From Eubacteriales bacterium (lineage in GTDB: Bacteria; Bacillota_A; Clostridia; Lachnospirales; Lachnospiraceae): 5,437 nt of DNA. The notes beneath the pieces are model-generated. The model was not told the origin of the DNA, did no database searches, and worked only from the letters and a program-made list of their open reading frames with translations. The position numbers were made by a program, and so were the translations under genes. Each line of letters starts with the position of its first letter. Position 1 is the first letter of the stretch. The DNA lies in contig JAUNAE010000260.1 of NCBI GenBank assembly GCA_030527765.1, forward strand, positions 1 to 5,437, given 5' to 3'. This document shows, piece by piece, positions 1 to 5,437 of this stretch.

Positions 1-4
1 GTAT

Positions 5-23
5 CTGTTTTACTGTTTTACTG
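5..23. repeat. Short tandem repeat downstream of the DUF4317 gene
   Basis: Two perfect copies of the 8-base unit CTGTTTTA (5-12 and 13-20) are followed by the first three bases of a third. It lies just after the DUF4317 stop at the window edge. No hairpin or terminator is visible in the 33 bases available, so the end of this operon lies outside the window. Confidence 0.6.
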
Positions 24-33
24 CTTATTCTTC

Positions 34-1200
34 TTATTCCTCTGCCTGTTCTTCTGTTTCCTGCTCCGGAGTCAGTGAAGTGAAATTCACATGCACTCCA
101 TTTACCTCTACATCTGAACTCAGTGGAATCACAAGACATCTTCTGCCTTCCAGAATTCTTGTTTCAATCGTTTGCGCACTTTCCGGACTTACATTTACCA
201 CAACTTCCGGTGTCTTAATCTCAATCTTCTTTGTACTGGTGATGTTTGCTGCGGTGAGGGACATATCCTCTCCCACATTCAAATCGTACTGTTCTTCAAA
301 GCGTTCCATCTTTTTGTCGGATGCTCCGCACTCCTCCAGAACTCTCTGTACTTCAGATTTGGTCAGAACCACCGGCTGGGGTTCTTCCTTCTGCGCTTCA
401 ATAATCTCATTCAGTTTTTCATGAATAGCCACGACTGTCTCATATTCACAGGTTTCCTCCAGAGTCTCTTCCAGAAGTGCATTAAATGTATTCTTCTGAT
501 TCACAGGTGACAATGGAGCTGTGCAGCCGAGAAGCTGATCCACGAATTCTGAATGCTGTTTCTCTGCTTTTTTGGCATAGTACAAAAGTCCGTGAATATC
601 TGTGCTTCTCTCTTCAAACAGCGGGAACAAAAATCCCACATCCGGAAGTTCTACAATCCAGTCTCTGATACAATCCTCAATGCTGTTCGTCTCCGAGTTA
701 TAGTGAAGGCCCGCTTTGGACAGGTTCACCGGACAAATACAGCAGAGAATGTGCTCATATACTTCTTCGGAAGCATCATCCATTTCCAGTCCATCGGAAG
801 ATTTTCCCGGAATGTCATAATTTCCGTGAATAAGAATGATCAGGTAGTTTTCCGGATAATCATATAATTCGATAATCTTGTCATAAAATTCTCCAAGAAG
901 CTCTGTGTTCGTGAGTTTGCTCTTACGAAGCTTCATGAGAAATTCCTGCTTGCCTCCGTATTCCTCCTCTGCCAGAGGAAATTCCATGGTCATCAGATTC
1001 TTTCCGATGGTTCCACTTAGGGATTTACGGAAAATATCAAAATACTTAAACATTTCCTCATCCGACAAAGTCAGAAAAGACTGATTCAGTTCTGTTTTTT
1101 TCTGTTTTTCCGCATCCACATAGCAGGCGCAAATTCGATCAATCACACAGCGGTCCTGTGTGAACTGTTTCTTTATTTCTGCAATATCTTTTTTATTCAT
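34..1200 (-). CDS. DUF4317 family protein of unknown function
   Basis: This 388-residue protein is recognised as DUF4317 from its overall pattern: the opening MNKKDIAEIKKQF, the segment DRICACYVDAEKQKK (21-35), FKYFDIFRKSLSGTIGKNL (51-69), CCICPVNLSKAGLHY (153-167), the stretch WIVELPDVGFLFPLFEERSTDIH (181-203) and a C-terminal part with TKKIEIKTPEVVVNV (323-337). The family has no established biochemical role, and I see no catalytic signature. There is no signal peptide or membrane segment, so it is probably cytosolic. Residues 240-310 are rich in Glu and Lys and look helical; the last ten residues are strongly acidic. The start is the only one that keeps the family N-terminus. Its ATG overlaps the stop of the upstream diguanylate cyclase as ATGA. 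The purine-rich AAGAGGA touches the ATG too closely for a good ribosome binding site, so translation probably depends on ribosomes finishing the upstream gene. A link to c-di-GMP is inferred from context only. Confidence 0.9.
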   Translation of the reverse strand: MNKKDIAEIKKQFTQDRCVIDRICACYVDAEKQKKTELNQSFLTLSDEEMFKYFDIFRKSLSGTIGKNLMTMEFPLAEEEYGGKQEFLMKLRKSKLTNTELLGEFYDKIIELYDYPENYLIILIHGNYDIPGKSSDGLEMDDASEEVYEHILCCICPVNLSKAGLHYNSETNSIEDCIRDWIVELPDVGFLFPLFEERSTDIHGLLYYAKKAEKQHSEFVDQLLGCTAPLSPVNQKNTFNALLEETLEETCEYETVVAIHEKLNEIIEAQKEEPQPVVLTKSEVQRVLEECGASDKKMERFEEQYDLNVGEDMSLTAANITSTKKIEIKTPEVVVNVSPESAQTIETRILEGRRCLVIPLSSDVEVNGVHVNFTSLTPEQETEEQAEE

Positions 1201-4049
1201 TCCTCTTCTTTACTCCCGGTTGTTCTCATTTTTTTGTTTTCATAGAGTCTCTGATCCGCCAGTTCAGCCAGTTCCCGAAGCTCTTTTTCCGTATTTGGGG
1301 TGCCAAAAGCACATCCTGTAGAAACGTGGATTGTGAAATCATATCCTTCCACATGAATTTTCTCAATATCTTTGACCAGAATTGCCAGATGTTCCTTCGC
1401 TTCCTCCATAGACCCGCAAAGATCCCAGAACAGGAACTCATCTCCTCCATAGCGGAATGCAGCCCCTCTTCCCATATCATATTTTTGAATGACACAGCCG
1501 ACCTCTTTCAGAATGCGGTCTCCCATCTCATGTCCATACGTATCGTTGAACTTTTTAAAATAGTCCACATCCATCATAGTAACGCCCAGAGTTTTTCCCA
1601 CATATTCCGGAAACTCCATGCGCATGGCAAAACGGTTCTTAAGCCCTGTCAGTTCATCCTTTCTGGACATCGTCCAGGAATATTCCAGTTCCTTCTCTTT
1701 TTTTGCAAGATTCATACGGTATAATCTTCGCAGTGCAAAGAACAGAACCCAGGTAATCACCAGAACCACTGCTCCGATCACAAGAATGTAGAACCAGATC
1801 GTATCCCGGAAGGCTTTCTCTGACTCCAGGTAGTACACCTTTTCTGAGACAGACACTCCCGATTCCGAATCCACCAGAGTGATGTGGAACGTGTATTTTC
1901 CGGAAGGAAGATTCGTGTAGACAATCGGTGAAATATCACTTTGCGGCATAATAATGGAATGTCTGTCAAACCCTTCCAGATAGCACATGATCATCGGATT
2001 TACCGTTGAATAATTGATAATCTCCGGCTTGATTTCCAAACGGTTTACTTTGCGTGAAAAACTGAAATGCACACCGCTCTCAATCTTTGATTCTTCCCCA
2101 TCAATACTGATCGAGGCAATTCTTACACGAAAATCTACCGGCCGCTCATCATACGCTTTCAGATCAAAAGTGGTTGTTCCTGAGCTTGTCGCAAGATAGG
2201 CTATCTCTTTCTCCGGTTCATGAAGTATCCAGGAGTTTGCCACCAGGGCACTGTGGAGTCCCGCTTTTGCATCCAGAAACGTACAGTTCATAAACTCTTC
2301 ATTTGCAAGCAGTTCCTCTCTCAAAACCGCATAAATCCCTGCACTTCCAAGTACAAAAATCGTATCATCCTGCTGTATCAGATCATAATTGTTCGAGTAT
2401 GGAAAATGGTTCAAAACCTGCACACTGTCATCCTTATTGAGATAACACAGCGCATTGCTCGTAACAACGAAGACACCTTCTCCCGCCTGATCCTTCACCA
2501 TTCTGAGAACGACCTCAGAGGGCAGGCCCTGCTTCTTTCCTATGATTTCGACCCGCTCTTTGTCCCGCATTCTGGCAATTCCACTTCCATCGGAGCCAAC
2601 AAGAATTGTTCCATCCTCCATTTCCAGAAGACAGAGATTGATCTGATTCAGCAGACCATCCTCTTCTGTCAGAGTTTTGGTGACCTGGCCGTCTTTCAAA
2701 AATGTAATGCCGTTCTCGCTGGATACCAGCAGCTCACCTGTCTGCAGTTCAATCATTGTCCGCACACGATTTCCTATCCGGAAACGGTTTCCATTGTAAT
2801 ACTTCAAAGTCTGTCCATCATACTCTGCAAGTCCGGCTCCATACGTGCAGAACCAGAGATGATTCCTGCTGTCACAGAAAATCTGTCGTATTCGAATATT
2901 GCTGAATTCCTTTGTCAGATCATTTGAAACCTTCGTATGATTCTTTTCATCCAGAATGACAAGTCCGGAATCCGTTCCCACATAGAGCATCTCATCCTGT
3001 CTCTCGATCGTATTGACAACCGCAGGAGTCACAGAATATTCCGTAAACAGCTCCACAAAACTGGTTTTGCAAAGTCGCAGCAGGCCCATACGTGAGGACG
3101 TGAACCAGAGATTCCCCTGATAATCCAAAATAACATTATAAATGGAACTGTTAAAATTCTGGGTTTCCAGTTTGTGAAAACGATTTTCTCCGTCAAAATA
3201 TCCGATTCCATTGTCTGCACAGACAAAAATAGTATCTGCATTCACCCGAATCAGATTGTTTACCTTCTCAATATCATTGCAGTCGTATTTCGCCTGTTCC
3301 AAAAATCCATCCGAAAGCAGCTGATACACATAAACATAGCCCATGGATGTTCCCACATGAACATCCCCGGATATATCGAAAATGCAGGATGTATAGCGAT
3401 CTCTGCCTTTCATCTGGGTTTCTGCCCGGATCTCTCCATTTTCCAGAAGAAACATGGTTCCATAGGAACTGATGGTGACAATTCTTCCGTTTCCGTCAGT
3501 TGTAATCTTATCCGCATATTTAATACGTTCAATCGTATTACGGACAGCCAATTCATTCCCGTTGAAATGTACCATTGCCATACTGTCTGATGTTCCAATA
3601 TAGTAAAGGTCTTTTTCTCCCATTACGATGCTTCTGACAGAATCAGAGGGCAGTCCCTGTTCTGTTCCAATCGTTGCAATCAGCTGTTCATTCTGAAATA
3701 CAGAAAGTCCCTGATCATTGGTTCCAACCCACAGTCTGTCCTCCTCGTCCACATAGAGACAGTTCACATTTTTGACAGTCTCAAATTGATTCATCAGCTG
3801 AAACCTGGAACCGTTGTACCGATACAGTCCTGCATAAGTGCCAACCCAGAGAATACCATCCTTCGTAGAAGCCACTGCATTGGCTTCTCCCGCAGATAAA
3901 CCACTCTCTCTTGTATACACGGTCTGCAGCCATGTTTCATAATTATCATTTTCCTGATTCTCCGCCTTCACCGGCAATACTGTCATGAAGGCAAGAAGGA
4001 TAAGAAACAAAAAACCTAAGAATTCCTTTCTTTTCATCATAGAATTCAT
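1197..4049 (-). CDS. Membrane-anchored diguanylate cyclase with two-component-regulator propeller sensor and GGDEF domain
   Basis: The product has 950 residues from the chosen start. Residues 6-29 form a signal peptide or N-terminal anchor with a plausible cleavage site after VKA (27-29). Residues from about 45 to 640 hold roughly 14 propeller repeats of the LWVGTxxGL type (for example ILWVGTYAGLYRY near 66-78 and RLWVGTNDQGL near 105-115), enough for two seven-bladed propellers, with QGLPS linkers. A Y_Y_Y domain follows (about 678-738), then one transmembrane helix (about 751-773), a short charged linker and a GGDEF domain (798 to about 945). Catalytic features are intact: DELTGLKNR (798), MMDVDYFKKFNDTYGHEMGD with metal-binding Asp827, and RYGGDEF with GGDEF at 868-872. 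It should therefore make c-di-GMP from two GTP on the cytosolic side in response to an extracytoplasmic ligand, which is unknown. The I-site RxxD is replaced by MGRG (859-862). An in-frame ATG at 4070 exists but has a poor ribosome binding site; the ATG at 4049 has GGGGGAG seven bases upstream. Confidence 0.93.
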   Translation of the reverse strand: MNSMMKRKEFLGFLFLILLAFMTVLPVKAENQENDNYETWLQTVYTRESGLSAGEANAVASTKDGILWVGTYAGLYRYNGSRFQLMNQFETVKNVNCLYVDEEDRLWVGTNDQGLSVFQNEQLIATIGTEQGLPSDSVRSIVMGEKDLYYIGTSDSMAMVHFNGNELAVRNTIERIKYADKITTDGNGRIVTISSYGTMFLLENGEIRAETQMKGRDRYTSCIFDISGDVHVGTSMGYVYVYQLLSDGFLEQAKYDCNDIEKVNNLIRVNADTIFVCADNGIGYFDGENRFHKLETQNFNSSIYNVILDYQGNLWFTSSRMGLLRLCKTSFVELFTEYSVTPAVVNTIERQDEMLYVGTDSGLVILDEKNHTKVSNDLTKEFSNIRIRQIFCDSRNHLWFCTYGAGLAEYDGQTLKYYNGNRFRIGNRVRTMIELQTGELLVSSENGITFLKDGQVTKTLTEEDGLLNQINLCLLEMEDGTILVGSDGSGIARMRDKERVEIIGKKQGLPSEVVLRMVKDQAGEGVFVVTSNALCYLNKDDSVQVLNHFPYSNNYDLIQQDDTIFVLGSAGIYAVLREELLANEEFMNCTFLDAKAGLHSALVANSWILHEPEKEIAYLATSSGTTTFDLKAYDERPVDFRVRIASISIDGEESKIESGVHFSFSRKVNRLEIKPEIINYSTVNPMIMCYLEGFDRHSIIMPQSDISPIVYTNLPSGKYTFHITLVDSESGVSVSEKVYYLESEKAFRDTIWFYILVIGAVVLVITWVLFFALRRLYRMNLAKKEKELEYSWTMSRKDELTGLKNRFAMRMEFPEYVGKTLGVTMMDVDYFKKFNDTYGHEMGDRILKEVGCVIQKYDMGRGAAFRYGGDEFLFWDLCGSMEEAKEHLAILVKDIEKIHVEGYDFTIHVSTGCAFGTPNTEKELRELAELADQRLYENKKMRTTGSKEEE

Positions 4050-4054
4050 GATGT

Positions 4055-4063
4055 CTCTCCCCC
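4055..4063 (-). promoter_or_regulatory. Ribosome binding site that sets the cyclase start
   Basis: The minus strand reads GGGGGAGAG, ending about seven bases before the ATG at 4049. The alternative in-frame ATG at 4070 is preceded only by ACAACGG, and the purine run would then lie inside the coding region. The start at 4049 also places the Lys-Arg-Lys and hydrophobic core of the signal peptide close to the N-terminus. The seven extra residues (MKWGRDI) of the longer reading are probably not translated. Confidence 0.75.
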
Positions 4064-4096
4064 ATTTCATCCGTTGTAAAATTATCCAGTCTTACT

Positions 4097-4126
4097 ATTA
4101 TAACCAAAAAGACAGCAGGAATGCAA
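4097..4126 (-). promoter_or_regulatory. Candidate SigA-type promoter of the cyclase-DUF4317 operon
   Basis: On the minus strand a -35 TTGCAT (4126-4121) and a perfect -10 TATAAT (4102-4097) are separated by 18 bp. Transcription would start near 4090, giving a leader of about 40 bases before the ATG at 4049. The -35 hexamer falls in the loop and descending arm of the azlCD terminator, so the two elements share DNA. The -35 hexamer is the same as in the azlC promoter. No other good promoter is seen in the 78-base gap. Confidence 0.65.
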
Positions 4127-4142
4127 CCATTCCCACTGTCTT
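4106..4142 (-). terminator. Intrinsic terminator after azlD
   Basis: The arms at 4142-4128 and 4123-4109 form a continuous 15-bp stem on the minus strand, AAGACAGTGGGAATG against CATTCCTGCTGTCTT, with two adjacent G-U pairs and a four-base GTTG loop. A run of five T (4110-4106), partly shared with the end of the stem, follows. It begins seven bases after the azlD stop and should end the azlCD transcript. The plus-strand side also has a T-rich flank (4141-4150), so it could work both ways, although no plus-strand gene is seen. Confidence 0.85.
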
Positions 4143-4148
4143 CATTTT

Positions 4149-4472
4149 TTATACAAATACCGCCTGCACAAGCACCATATAAAGTGCTGTACTGACACAA
4201 ATCGACAAAATTGTGTTTCGTTTCCATGCATGAAGAATCATTGCAATTCCAATGCACAAAATCTCCGGAATTCCCCGGTCGCCCACAAAAATATTCTCAT
4301 TTCGGACACAATAGAGAATCAACACACTCATGACCGCAGGCGGAAGCACTTTGCCCAGATATACGATCCATTCCGGTGGTTCACTGCCATGATCAAATAA
4401 CACAAAAGGAAGAAAACGAATCAGCGCAGTCACAATCGCTGCCACGCCAACCAGTAAAATTCCATGCATCAT
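4149..4472 (-). CDS. azlD: AzlD family small subunit of branched-chain amino acid exporter
   Basis: A 107-residue hydrophobic protein of the usual AzlD length. Family marks are the early ALIRFLPF (16-23) and the GKVLPPAVMSVLILYC segment (40-55). About four membrane segments can be drawn: roughly 4-25, 42-57, 67-82 and 87-106. AzlD is the small partner of AzlC; in Bacillus subtilis AzlCD and in the related BrnFE of Corynebacterium the pair exports branched-chain amino acids or analogues such as 4-azaleucine. The start overlaps the azlC stop as ATGA, and a strong AAAGGAGGG lies nine bases upstream inside azlC, so the subunits are made together. A second ATG follows immediately (MM), and either could be used. 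The substrate is inferred from the family, since some AzlCD-type pairs may carry other amino acids. Confidence 0.92.
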   Translation of the reverse strand: MMHGILLVGVAAIVTALIRFLPFVLFDHGSEPPEWIVYLGKVLPPAVMSVLILYCVRNENIFVGDRGIPEILCIGIAMILHAWKRNTILSICVSTALYMVLVQAVFV

Positions 4473-5170
4473 GCGATTTTTCCCTCCTTTTTCATTTCAA
4501 GTCTGTTCTGAAGTGCCAGAAGGATAATAGAAATTGCAAACAATGCCGGAATCAGGAAGTGATCCGGTCCAAGAATCAGAAGTGCAATCAACGTAACGAG
4601 AAATCCAAGCATTGCCGGAAGATGTTCTTTCTGCGCTTTCCACTGCTCCACAAACAATACAGCAAACAGTGCCGTCATGGCAAAATCAAGTCCTGTCGTA
4701 TCAAATGGAATAAACTGTCCCGCAATCGCTCCTACTACAGCGCCGGTTACCCAGTAGATCTGATCCATCAAAGATACAAGAGCATAGTAATGTTCCTTTG
4801 ACATTCCTTCAATCGGTTCATTTGTGGAGAGAATTGCATAAGTCTCATCTGTCAGCGCAAAAATAAGGTACGCCTTCCACTTGCCCGTTCCCCGATATCG
4901 GGTGATCATGGAAATTCCATAAAAGAAATGTCGGAAGTTCAGTGCCAATACCAGGATCGCCGTCTGCACAATGCCTGCGCCGGAAGCCAGTAGGGATACC
5001 AGCAGAAATTGTGCCGTTCCCGCATATACAAACACACTGATTGCCAAAGACCACAGGGGATGGTATCCCGCCTGCTGCATAAGAACTCCATATGCCATTC
5101 CCAGAGAAAGATACCCGGCCATTACCGGGATCGTCTGGGGAAATACTTTCTTGATATTCGTAAAATTCAT
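4469..5170 (-). CDS. azlC: AzlC family large subunit of branched-chain amino acid exporter
   Basis: A 233-residue integral membrane protein, normal length for AzlC. Diagnostic segments are GYLSLGMAYGVL (19-30), VYAGTAQFLLVSLLASGAG (48-66), LALNFRHFFYGISM (75-88), LTDETYAI (106-113) and GLDFAMTALFAVLF (160-173), followed by C-terminal hydrophobic helices (about 187-220) and a basic end. It forms the main part of a secondary exporter with AzlD and is thought to relieve excess intracellular Leu, Ile or Val. The start ATG has AAAGGTG seven bases upstream and gives the conserved N-terminus. No Lrp/AsnC-type regulator gene is visible next to it, unlike azlB in Bacillus subtilis; control probably acts through the symmetric promoter region upstream. 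The exact substrate is an inference from the family. Confidence 0.95.
   Translation of the reverse strand: MNFTNIKKVFPQTIPVMAGYLSLGMAYGVLMQQAGYHPLWSLAISVFVYAGTAQFLLVSLLASGAGIVQTAILVLALNFRHFFYGISMITRYRGTGKWKAYLIFALTDETYAILSTNEPIEGMSKEHYYALVSLMDQIYWVTGAVVGAIAGQFIPFDTTGLDFAMTALFAVLFVEQWKAQKEHLPAMLGFLVTLIALLILGPDHFLIPALFAISIILLALQNRLEMKKEGKIA
4482..4490 (-). promoter_or_regulatory. Strong ribosome binding site of azlD within the end of azlC
   Basis: The minus strand reads AAAGGAGGG nine bases before the azlD ATG. It is encoded by the last azlC codons (Lys-Glu-Gly). Together with the ATGA overlap it gives azlD both independent initiation and coupling to azlC. Confidence 0.8.
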
Positions 5171-5202
5171 CTATCCACACCTTTGCCATAAGGGATTTTC
5201 AT
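5167..5202 (-). other. Possible 11-codon leader ORF overlapping the azlC start
   Basis: An ATG at 5202 opens a frame encoding MKIPYGKGVDR. Its TGA overlaps the azlC ATG as ATGA, the same arrangement as the two other gene junctions in this window. The upstream sequence GACGGCA is a poor ribosome binding site, and azlC has its own site at 5184-5178, inside this frame. There is no run of Leu, Ile or Val codons to suggest classical attenuation. It may be chance, and I do not claim a gene. Confidence 0.2.
5178..5184 (-). promoter_or_regulatory. Ribosome binding site of azlC
   Basis: AAAGGTG on the minus strand, seven bases before the ATG at 5170. It supports this start over the out-of-frame ATG at 5189, which opens a different frame. 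Confidence 0.7.
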
Positions 5203-5261
5203 TGCCGTCAATAATTATCATGCACTGTGCCGGACAAATCGAACTATATTGTTACCGAAAC

Positions 5262-5288
5262 GTACACAAGGCACATTATAGCGTGTAC
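5262..5288. repeat. Inverted repeat around the azlC -10 (candidate operator)
   Basis: On the minus strand GTACAC (5288-5283) and its exact reverse complement GTGTAC (5267-5262) flank the TATAAT. The half-site centres are 21 bp apart, about two helical turns, so a dimeric regulator could bind both on one face. A six-base arm on each side is short and could arise by chance. The regulator, if any, is unknown. Confidence 0.4.
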
Positions 5289-5303
5289 TTTAGTATTATG
5301 CAA
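5275..5303 (-). promoter_or_regulatory. SigA-type promoter of azlCD
   Basis: A -35 TTGCAT (5303-5298), an ideal 17-bp spacer and a perfect -10 TATAAT (5280-5275) on the minus strand. Transcription would start near 5268, leaving a leader of about 98 bases before the azlC ATG. I find no T-box motif and no recognisable riboswitch core in that leader. Its strongest pairing is a 6-bp TGTGCC/GGCACA match (5275-5270 with 5231-5226) closing a large loop, and the base before the likely start may not even be transcribed. Confidence 0.75.
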
Positions 5304-5308
5304 TAGTA
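5291..5308. repeat. Near-palindrome centred on the azlC -35
   Basis: The 18-base plus-strand stretch TAGTATTATGCAATAGTA pairs in six of its seven outer positions, with an ATGC centre (5298-5301) that is part of the -35 hexamer. A protein bound here would block RNA polymerase, so it is a reasonable repressor site. The assignment rests on symmetry and position only. Confidence 0.4.
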
Positions 5309-5381
5309 CCGTACGAATATTTTCATCACACGCTCGATCGATATCCTTCTTGTGGACACACTGCCCGGTACACCATCATAA

Positions 5382-5421
5382 AGAAAGCCCGAAATTCCGC
5401 TGATGGAATTTCAGGCTTTCT
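5382..5421 (-). terminator. Intrinsic terminator of the upstream unit beyond the right edge
   Basis: The arms GAAAGCC-C-GAAATTCC (5383-5398) and GGAATTTC-A-GGCTTTC (5405-5420), read on the plus strand, pair over 15 bp with one internal mismatch and a six-base loop. An outer A-T pair (5382/5421) extends the stem. On the minus strand the stem is followed by TTTATG after a CTTTC end, a modest T tract; the plus-strand tail (TCTCTAAC) is poorer. It should end a minus-strand gene lying to the right, whose stop codon cannot be fixed from the few bases left. It also isolates azlCD from that gene. Confidence 0.75.
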
Positions 5422-5437
5422 CTCTAACTCGGCTTTC

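Noticed and set aside
2220..2927. A 235-codon plus-strand open frame inside the cyclase gene
   Set aside because: It lies wholly antisense to the propeller region, its product resembles no family I know, and no promoter or ribosome binding site supports it.
4050..4096. A c-di-GMP riboswitch before the cyclase gene
   Set aside because: Only about 40 bases lie between the predicted transcription start and the ATG, too few for a known c-di-GMP riboswitch, and no matching core is visible.
4845..5189. A 114-codon minus-strand frame starting at an ATG just upstream of azlC
   Set aside because: It overlaps azlC out of frame, its composition is rich in Gly, Ser, Pro and Cys without family features, and the ribosome binding site fits azlC better. 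It is a shadow of azlC.
5171..5274. A T-box or other riboswitch in the azlC leader
   Set aside because: The leader is short for a T-box, lacks the conserved antiterminator motif and has no internal terminator. Only weak pairings are seen.
5334..5341. The 8-base palindrome TCGATCGA upstream of the azlC promoter
   Set aside because: It is short, made of overlapping GATC units and lies about 30 bp upstream of the -35, with no second copy or partner site.
5325..5436. An open minus-strand frame running from the right edge through the terminator hairpin to a TGA near 5325
   Set aside because: It would translate the terminator stem. The hairpin and T tract are a better explanation, and the encoded residues show no known domain.

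Overview
The window reads as chromosomal DNA of a Gram-positive anaerobe of the Clostridia, most likely Lachnospiraceae. The reasons are moderate-to-low GC, strong AGGAGG-type ribosome binding sites, intrinsic terminators with T tails, and a DUF4317 protein, a family I know mainly from Lachnospiraceae and related gut Clostridia. The genus is not resolved. All four real genes lie on the minus strand, so transcription runs from right to left.

Right edge (about 5437 to 5171): a strong minus-strand intrinsic terminator ends an upstream unit whose gene lies outside or at the edge of the window. A roughly 210-base gap follows. It holds a near-consensus SigA-type promoter (TTGCAT, 17 bp, TATAAT) in an unusually symmetric stretch: a near-palindrome on the -35, an inverted repeat around the -10, and four GTAC cores within 53 bp.

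AzlCD unit (5170 to 4149): azlC and azlD overlap by ATGA and encode the large and small subunits of a branched-chain amino acid exporter. An intrinsic terminator follows azlD at once.

Signalling unit (4102 to 34): a promoter whose -35 lies inside the azlCD terminator hairpin drives a large membrane-anchored diguanylate cyclase. It has a signal peptide, about 14 propeller repeats, a Y_Y_Y domain, one transmembrane helix and GGDEF. Its stop codon overlaps the start of a DUF4317 gene (ATGA). The pair looks like a translationally coupled operon that turns an extracytoplasmic signal into c-di-GMP, with the DUF4317 protein as a co-produced cytosolic partner of unknown function.

I see no mobile element, CRISPR array, tRNA or rRNA. 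The most interesting points are the coupling of DUF4317 to a propeller-GGDEF sensor that lacks the canonical inhibitory I-site, the interlocked terminator and promoter, and the possible operator cluster before azlC.
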